Part shown: piece after piece, positions 57,823-64,000 of the stretch | Layout of the letters: each line of letters begins with the position of its first letter | Position numbering within the stretch: position 1 is the first letter of the stretch | From: Dipteronia dyeriana | Taxonomy: Eukaryota > Streptophyta > Magnoliopsida > Sapindales > Sapindaceae | Direction of reading: 5' to 3' | Assembly: GCA_032871835.1 (NCBI GenBank) | Contig: CM065299.1 | Coordinates: forward strand, 97,780,652 to 97,844,651 | Length of the DNA stretch: 64,000 nt | The notes under the pieces: model-generated | Database searches by the model: none | What the model saw: the letters and a program-made list of their open reading frames with translations, nothing else | What the model was told of the DNA's origin: nothing | Made by a program: the position numbers and the translations under genes

Positions 57823-58011
57823 GTGATCACGATGTATATTGGTACGACGGTAGGAGAGAACCATACTCCGTCATTTGGTGAGGATGCAAGTCAAAGAAGA
57901 TGTACAACTTGTCATCGTAATGGCCACAATAGCCACACATGCACATATTTGAGATCGTCTAAACCATCAACAAGTGGTGTTAGTGAGGCAAGCGGATCAC
58001 AAAATGTGTAA
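57823..58011 (+). pseudogene. Mutator-like transposase C-terminal zinc knuckle remnant
   Basis: A 62-codon open piece carries RRCTTCHRNGHNSHTC, the CCHC knuckle seen at the end of MuDR/FAR1-type transposases, then a Ser-rich tail and stop. Nothing upstream in frame is recognisable. Myb-S proteins carry a similar knuckle at their N-terminus, but here it is followed at once by a stop. Confidence 0.5.
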
Positions 58012-58345
58012 CAATGAATTGATGTAATATTTGGTGGTCAAATTCTTTAGTGGCCATGGTGACTTGGTTATTATTTTTTTCTTTGTATTTGGTGCAGTAA
58101 GTTGGTTACTGAATACGAATATTAGTTACTTTTTTTTGTAAATGAATGACAAAATAACATAAATATTTGCTAAATTTTGACAAAGTCTCATTTGTAATTT
58201 CAACGTTTCCATGCCATTTTTTGTACCTACAAACATGACACTCCCAATATCCACAAAACTTCTCAACTCCCAACATTTCATTTGACACATAATTACTACC
58301 ACGACGAATACAAACAGAATTCTCATGAATTAAAAAATCAATCTG

Positions 58346-58531
58346 TTAATAACAATCTTTTTCAACTAAGCTACCTTCAACTATATTATTACATGGCACT
58401 TGTTTAGAATTTTTAAAAATTCCAGTTGCAATTTTAACTCTAAGGGCTGCTCCGTCTTTTGCTTCAAAGTCAAACGGTTTCCCGACCCATAAGTACTCTA
58501 AGAATTTGAGAGCAAACATCCTACAATCAGA
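58346..58531 (-). pseudogene. Ulp1-like cysteine protease C-terminal fragment
   Basis: Read from 58531 down, SDCRMFALKFLEYL is followed by GKPFDFEAKDGAALRVKIA. This matches the C-terminal part of plant transposon-borne Ulp1 (C48) proteases, with the catalytic cysteine at 58525-58523. The usual glycine after the cysteine is arginine here. The rest of the protease is missing. It lies convergent to the zinc-knuckle remnant, as in Ulp1-carrying Mutator elements. Confidence 0.55.
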
Positions 58532-60702
58532 CTTATTTTATTAAAACAAATAAATATATACAATGTAAGTGACAATAACGCTATTTAATGTAGTACAAGA
58601 TGACAAAAGCTGGTGGTATACGCATTCCTCATCCAGTTTTTTGATACTTTGATAGATATAATAAGCCTGAGATTAGTATTGCATTGCAGACAACAGCTAC
58701 TAGCTTTGTGTTAAGTGATAAGTAGAGAGATAAAAAACAGGAAAGGAGAAAAAGTGACTTCTAAATCTAAACATGCAGGTTAATATGTAGAACTAGATAT
58801 GAATATATAGGAAACAATTCAAAAGTAGAACCACTGTTGATAAAACAATTGAGGGAATTTAAGCACTCCTGTCAAGTTGTTTCCATTCAAGTAGATTGCA
58901 TTAGCACAAGGCATAATTGCTAATCAGTATAATTGATCTTTCATTGATTGGAGCTATTAAAACAAAAAGCTCCAATGAAATAATCAATCTACAACGATTT
59001 GATCAAAATATTGATATAATTTAATTTACATAAAACCCAAAATACTGCAAAACATAAAATTTTGAAAATACTTCTTCTTGACTGCTCTTTTCTTTTAATG
59101 AATAAACTAATTCAATAGCCACCGTAAGATATTATAATGTATTAGTTGATTGTTTGACTAGCCACGGTAGATTAGGGGTTGTATAGAGTCACTCCAAGTG
59201 TAAGATCCTCCTGAGACATTCTTGTAAGACATGTTTCTCCTCAGCTTTAATAATTTTTTTATATTACAAAGAAAAGAAGCGAACCTAACCATGAGAGTAC
59301 ATTTATTATATGCATGTATAAATGGATTTTTTTAGTCAAATCCCTTAAATTTAATTTTATATTAATTAATTTAACACAATATTAAATAATTATAAAATTA
59401 TTATTTTTATTCTCAATTCTCATAACATACCAAACAAGATATATGATTCAGTCTCATACAATATCAAACACATCATAATACAAATTTTAGTCCAATCTTA
59501 TCGCATTCAATCAAATTTCATAAAAATAACCATATCATATCTAGCTGCTCGCCAAATGAGCTATAATAATAATAATAATAATAATAATAACATTCTTACT
59601 TTACTTTGCTGTTTGATTCCTAAAAAGAATAAAACCAAATCTTCTTGTAATGCAATCATAAGCACTAAAACCATGCAAAATGCAGGTGAAATTGTCCCGG
59701 GTCTGAACCAATAAAAATTGAAATGATGTTTTTCACGAAGTAGTTTATTTTCCTTTACATATATTATTAGCAAAAAAGGCTACAAAGCCTGAAAGCCAGT
59801 AATTTAAAAATTCCATCAAAAAAGAAGAAGAATTTACACAAAAAAACCTGCCAAAATTTCATCCCATCAATTTCAAATTTACACAAAAAGAAGAATTTTT
59901 TTAGAATAAAGGAAGGAAAGATAAACAAAAGACGAACTATCTGACTGAGGAATGGTGGAGGCATTGCAATTGGTAGTGTCTGGTATGAAACTCTCTCCAT
60001 CTCTTTTCCAAATCACCACACACAGGGTAAAAGATTGAGAAATTTATTTCTGGAGTTAGTGCTGATACATACTTTTTTTTTTTTTGGTTTTGTCCAAGTA
60101 TGAAATTTCCGGTTGATGGGATTTTTATTTCCTGAATTTTTTTATGGCATTTAACATTTTCCCCAATTCATTTTTTATTAAAATGGGGATATTTTATTAA
60201 AAATACATGGATTAATTTTGTTTCTTTCAATCAGGAAATGGAATTTGATTCCTAGTGTTAGTAGGGAAAATCAAATTCCTTGTTTTTTCAAGAACTTAAT
60301 TCCAAGATATGGAGAACTTAATTCCACAGAAATAGTAGTAAAAACTAAAATTCATAAACCAGATCTCTTTCTCGAGATAGAATTCATGATTAATAAATAG
60401 AATTCATGATTAACAAATATGACATTAGTGTTTTTTTGGACCTTGAAAAGTATAATTCCATATCGAAAAAATACTTGAAAATGGATTATTATTATTTAAA
60501 AAAAAAAGGATCTAAACACACCTATTCACATCTCTATTAGTATTCTTGTAATAAAAATTAATTCAAACAAATAAATAATTAAAAAGATTCAATACACATT
60601 CTTCCATATGGATATTATGGCTCGAGAACTTGATCACGAAACACAACACGGCTTAGGGAAACAAACTCGAACAAACCCAAAGTTTAAGGAAAAAGAAAAC
60701 AC
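58532..60702. other. Long AT-rich spacer
   Basis: No gene was supported. It holds a hairpin (CATTGATTGGAGCT...AGCTCCAATG, about 58942-58978) and a (TAA)n microsatellite at 59562-59590. Short open frames of low complexity around 59770-60000 were not accepted. Confidence 0.5.
59562..59590. repeat. (AAT)n microsatellite
   Basis: About nine trinucleotide units. Confidence 0.9.
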
Positions 60703-62640
60703 TTACACCTTATCTAGAGATTTTGAAAAACACCAATCTAGCTGAAGCTTAATAGTTAAAGGTAACTCGGCCATCAAATCATATATATTTATAGATGGAT
60801 TCGTGTAACCCTTGAGAGTTAGCAAGCTCACAATTTTGAAATCTTTTAAATAATGACGCCAACACTTGATAGAATGAGAATCGCAACATCTAGTATTATC
60901 TTTATTCCTCACTTGCTCATGTAGCAACTGTAATTCAAGAAAAAAAAAATGGAATCAGAAAATTGAAAGCACAAATATTAACTTAAAGAGCCATCATTAA
61001 CTTGCGTGAGCTAACCACCCTCATCCAAAATTCTAATTGTATAGCACTTGCACACAAAAAAATTAAAATCGTATATTCTAAATATGAATATAACCTCGAT
61101 GAATTTGATGTCGGCTTCATTCATCACTGTCACGACAAAATTCCTTGAATAATAAAGCCTGAAAAGGCCATCTAGCCAAGCCAAACGATTTGAAAATGAT
61201 CCTCCTGTCAAACGCAGACTCAAGTTTCCAACTTCACATGGGAGTGAAGTCAAACTATTTCTGAATTCATTTAATCCCAACGAATCCTTGAAGGAAAAAA
61301 CCAATAGATACTTATAACTATAAACAATAATCAATTAAGAATGATGAAAGATATTGTAATCAAAGAAAATTGCAATGCCAAGAACAAGTGTAGTATGGAA
61401 TATATAGACATACCTCGTCCCAATCGACATACAACTCCAGATCTTTAATTTGATTTGCAAACCCGAGAAATTCCTTTAGTTTAAGAAACCAAAGAGTGTC
61501 GGCATCGGCATTTATCATCTCCAAGCAAACTTTCCATTGACATTGAGCATTCATTGAAATTGTGGGAATTGAATCATTTATGTAATGAAATAAAACCAAA
61601 TTTGGTGAATCAACATCAATTGCCTTCAAATTGCGACAGCTCGAAACTCTCAAGATCTTAAGTTGATAGTTTGATATTGAAACCTTGTTGAGCAAAAGAC
61701 AATAACCCAAGCACAGATTCTCTAGAAAGGGAAAATTTGAAATAAGACAATGGAATTCTTGGTCCATCAAATTGACAGCAGATAAGGTTAAATCATTCAA
61801 ATTGGGACACCCAACCAAGTCAATAGTACATGACTTTGATGGTCTTAGTCCAAGTCGAAACACTTTTAGACTTGGAAGATCGATTTTGACGCTTTGAATA
61901 GTGGCATGTGAATATTCTTGAATTTCAATGATCTTAAGTTTGTACGCTTTATAGATATCAATACGTGTAAAACCCCGACAATTGGATAAAACTAAATGTT
62001 GAAGCAATGGGCATCCAATAGTAAGCTTTTGGAGCATGTCTTCATTTATGTGTACGTCTGTCAAAGTTAAACTTTCGAGAGAATGAAACCTTATGGTTTC
62101 AGAGGGGTGCTCCAACTTGCATCCACCTAGTTTCAAAATGGTCAATGATTTAGCAAGAAAGACTATCTGAGGCAGATTGTACATCCACTCATCTCGACCT
62201 GGCGGAACATCGAAATCTAACTCTTTAACTCCATTCTTTATGACTAATCCTATCCATTTATCAAGAAGAGAAGATGATTGTTCAACATCAAGAAGACTCG
62301 TCAATAGGCTAAATCTTTGTAGAGAAAATCCAAGGTTGCAAAACCGAAGTAGAGAAGCATCAACAAATTTTACAAACTTAATTAAAGGCCTTAGGAATTT
62401 GTTACCAAGACGGGAGTGATATTCTGCAAGATATCTATTAGCCCGATTTTTTCCCACAAAGTATGCATAGGATTCATGAAAATCTAAGATTGGGAACGAT
62501 GCACGTACACAATGCCAATTCTTTGATAAGATACTAGTTCGAGCGGCCTCTTTTTCTGAAAGATACGACATTATGTGATGGATGATAAAAGTGGGTAACT
62601 CTGATATTCGATCCATAGAATCGGTAATAGTCTCTTCCAT
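60703..62640 (-). CDS. F-box/LRR protein, three exons, 547 aa
   Basis: Exons 62640-61414, 61286-61095 and 60927-60703, with GT-AG junctions in phase 0, give 547 codons plus stop. The N-terminus has the F-box: ISELPTFIIHHIMSYLSEKE, then RTSILSKNWHCVR, residues about 13-50. This binds SKP1 in an SCF ubiquitin ligase. The middle (about residues 130-400) is a series of leucine-rich repeats of the plant F-box type (LTILKLGGCKLEHP, LESLTLTDVHINEDMLQKL, LQHLVLSNCRG, LKVFRLGL, LNDLTLSAVNL, LENLCLGYC). The C-terminal exon (LLHEQVRNKD, CCDSHSIKCWRHYLKDFKI) looks like an FBD-type tail. The substrate is unknown. An acceptor-like TTACAG lies about 20 bases upstream of the ATG on the - strand, suggesting a leader intron. 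Confidence 0.88.
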
Positions 62641-62865
62641 ATATAATATTCAAACCTGTAACATTCGGATTGCATAATCAATGGTAATCTTAAACTGGGT
62701 AGTTATATAATGTGAATAGACATTAAAAAACAACATACAGTATTGACAACATGTACAGAAAAGTAATTATTTTTTGTTCTTTTTGAAAAGATAATAAATA
62801 TTAAGCTCAAAGAGAAACAATAAATAAATTTAGCCTGAAATTTCATGGTTAACCAAATTATAAGG
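62641..62865 (-). promoter_or_regulatory. 5' leader/upstream region of the F-box gene
   Basis: Position upstream of the start codon. A splice acceptor near 62657 implies at least one non-coding 5' exon further up, possibly beyond the LINE insertion. Confidence 0.35.
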
Positions 62866-63300
62866 CTTTTTATTTTTTTTTGAAGAAGAAGCAATTTAAT
62901 CAGGACCAAAAGGCCACAAACAACAAGCGCAACACATCAGCCAAAACAAGAAACGGCCAAAGAAAGAACCAAAAACAAACAACACAGACCCAAGCGGGGG
63001 AGCAAAGACAGGTCCAACCCAACCAAGCACACAACCAAAAAGAAAACGAAGAAGAAAAACAAGCAAAAACAGAGAGAGCTACAACAACGGCAAAAACACA
63101 AAGCAAAACAGGGGGCACAACCGAACCACAACGAGAACAGCAACCCAAGGATACTAACTTATGGAAACATTGCCCAGAACACTCTGGATATCTCTGATGT
63201 CAAGGATAGAACTAATATGATCATAATTTACAATACCCTCCTCATTAATCCACGAAACGGCCACAGAAGAATCACCCATAATTCATGCTTAGTCATGGAA
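62866..63300 (-). mobile_element. 3' end of an L1-type LINE
   Basis: On the - strand, a reading like SVAVSWINEEGIVNYDHISS at about 63275-63200 resembles the RNase H domain of plant LINEs. Next comes a G/T-rich, A-poor 3' untranslated stretch (63150-62890) with TTTTGGTCCTGATTAA and then a poly(A) tail (62881-62866). The 5' part is missing, as is usual for truncated LINE insertions. It may sit in the leader intron of the F-box gene. The flanking target duplication was not found. Confidence 0.6.
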
Positions 63301-64000
63301 AATATATATACAAATAAAAAGATGTGTTATGATATTAGAAACAGAACAAATTACAAATCGGAAGCACAACAAAGAGAAAAATAAAATAGAATTTTGGAGG
63401 CAGAAATCCCATGGTTAGCCATGGAAACTATACATATCAAAAAAATAATAATTAAACAATCAAATAATATCAAAACTAAGTAAACGAAAAGAGAGATGAT
63501 ACTCAATTCAAACAAAACAGACACTTACAGGTTAAGCCGATGATGGTAGATAGAACCTAGAAGACAACACAATCAAATGCAATTGTTAGCCTGTTAGGTA
63601 GGAATTTATACTGTTGGCACAACGGTTTCCCTGCGCCTGTAGGTTTTCCAAGACAGCACTTGTAGTTTTAACAAAACACCGTTAAAGCCAAGGTCCTGAC
63701 TTTTTGACCACGTGTAACCTCCTTTAGATTCTATGCAACTACGCAAGTACACTAAAGTGAGTAAGTGACGTTTGGTTTTTGTATATGAAATCTAAAGGAT
63801 TAGTAACTAGGTTTATTTTTTCGTATGAATAAAAAAATTAAGTTATTTATTTTTAAAAAATTTAATATCTGAATCTATAATTTAACATTCTTACCAATAC
63901 ATTTTTAATGATCATATATATTACACTATTATTGATAATTAAATTTAAATTGATAGTGTATTTTTTTTAAATAGTGTAATTTATTTTGTTAATGTATTTC
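63301..64000. other. Spacer, possible 5' flank of the F-box gene
   Basis: AT-rich sequence without recognisable coding content or repeats. 63780-64000 is almost purely A/T. The F-box promoter may lie around 63530-63780. Confidence 0.4.

Noticed and set aside
59767..60000. Minus-strand open frame with an MPPPFLSQ start and Phe-rich stretches
   Set aside because: Low complexity, no homologous motif, and no convincing splice sites around it.
62900..63148. Minus-strand Cys/Val/Phe-rich frames that resemble membrane proteins
   Set aside because: They are translations of the G/T-rich LINE 3' untranslated region.

Overview
The window reads as AT-rich nuclear DNA of a eudicot plant. The genes carry GT-AG introns, the best gene matches are plant families (RG-II xylosyltransferase, ABI-like SCAR/WAVE subunit, F-box/LRR), and the spaces between genes hold Ty1/copia, Ty3/gypsy, hAT, Mutator, PIF/Harbinger, LINE and caulimovirid sequence. 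I cannot name the species from sequence alone. No sign of bacterial operons or CRISPR was seen.

Region 1 (1-26,672) is the gene-rich half. In order: the 3' end of an FCF1-type rRNA-processing PIN-domain gene (+); a 14-exon, 1,037-residue membrane-anchored glycosyltransferase gene (-); a PIF/Harbinger transposon with two decayed divergent genes and a nested hAT MITE; an inverted CTCGG-rich array; tRNA-Gly(TCC); a 4-exon RG-II xylosyltransferase (MGP4/RGXT-like) gene (-); and a 9-exon ABIL1-like gene (-). For the three complete - strand genes the splice sites, phases and total lengths could be worked out to the base. As remembered from Arabidopsis, FCF1/ABIL1 are neighbours on chromosome 2 and the glycosyltransferase/MGP4 pair are neighbours on chromosome 4, so this window may show the unfractionated ancestral order.

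Region 2 (26,673-33,356) holds the duplicated upstream flank of ABIL1, simple repeats, a small unrecognised four-exon gene with a cysteine pattern suggesting a zinc site (-), and a 795-bp hAT-like element with GC-rich ends.

Region 3 (33,357-48,010) is a decayed Ty1/copia element on the - strand. A 7.6-kb Ty3/gypsy element, also on the - strand, is inserted in it with an exact 5-bp target duplication. The gypsy element has lost gag and most of pol but carries a long antisense gene-like tract with intron-like gaps. This recalls the antisense ORFs of Tat/Retand elements.

Region 4 (about 48,530-55,226) is an endogenous pararetrovirus (Caulimoviridae-like) copy. It shows coat-like, zinc-knuckle, protease, reverse transcriptase and RNase H regions, a third reading frame and a TATA/poly(A) region. 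It is broken by stops and frameshifts and flanked by TA repeats plus a shared ~45-bp direct repeat.

Region 5 (55,227-64,000) has a solo gypsy LTR, a palindromic GGGTCAATGGTGACCCGATC minisatellite, remnants of a Mutator-like element (zinc knuckle and Ulp1-type protease), a three-exon F-box/LRR gene (-), and the 3' end of a LINE (-).
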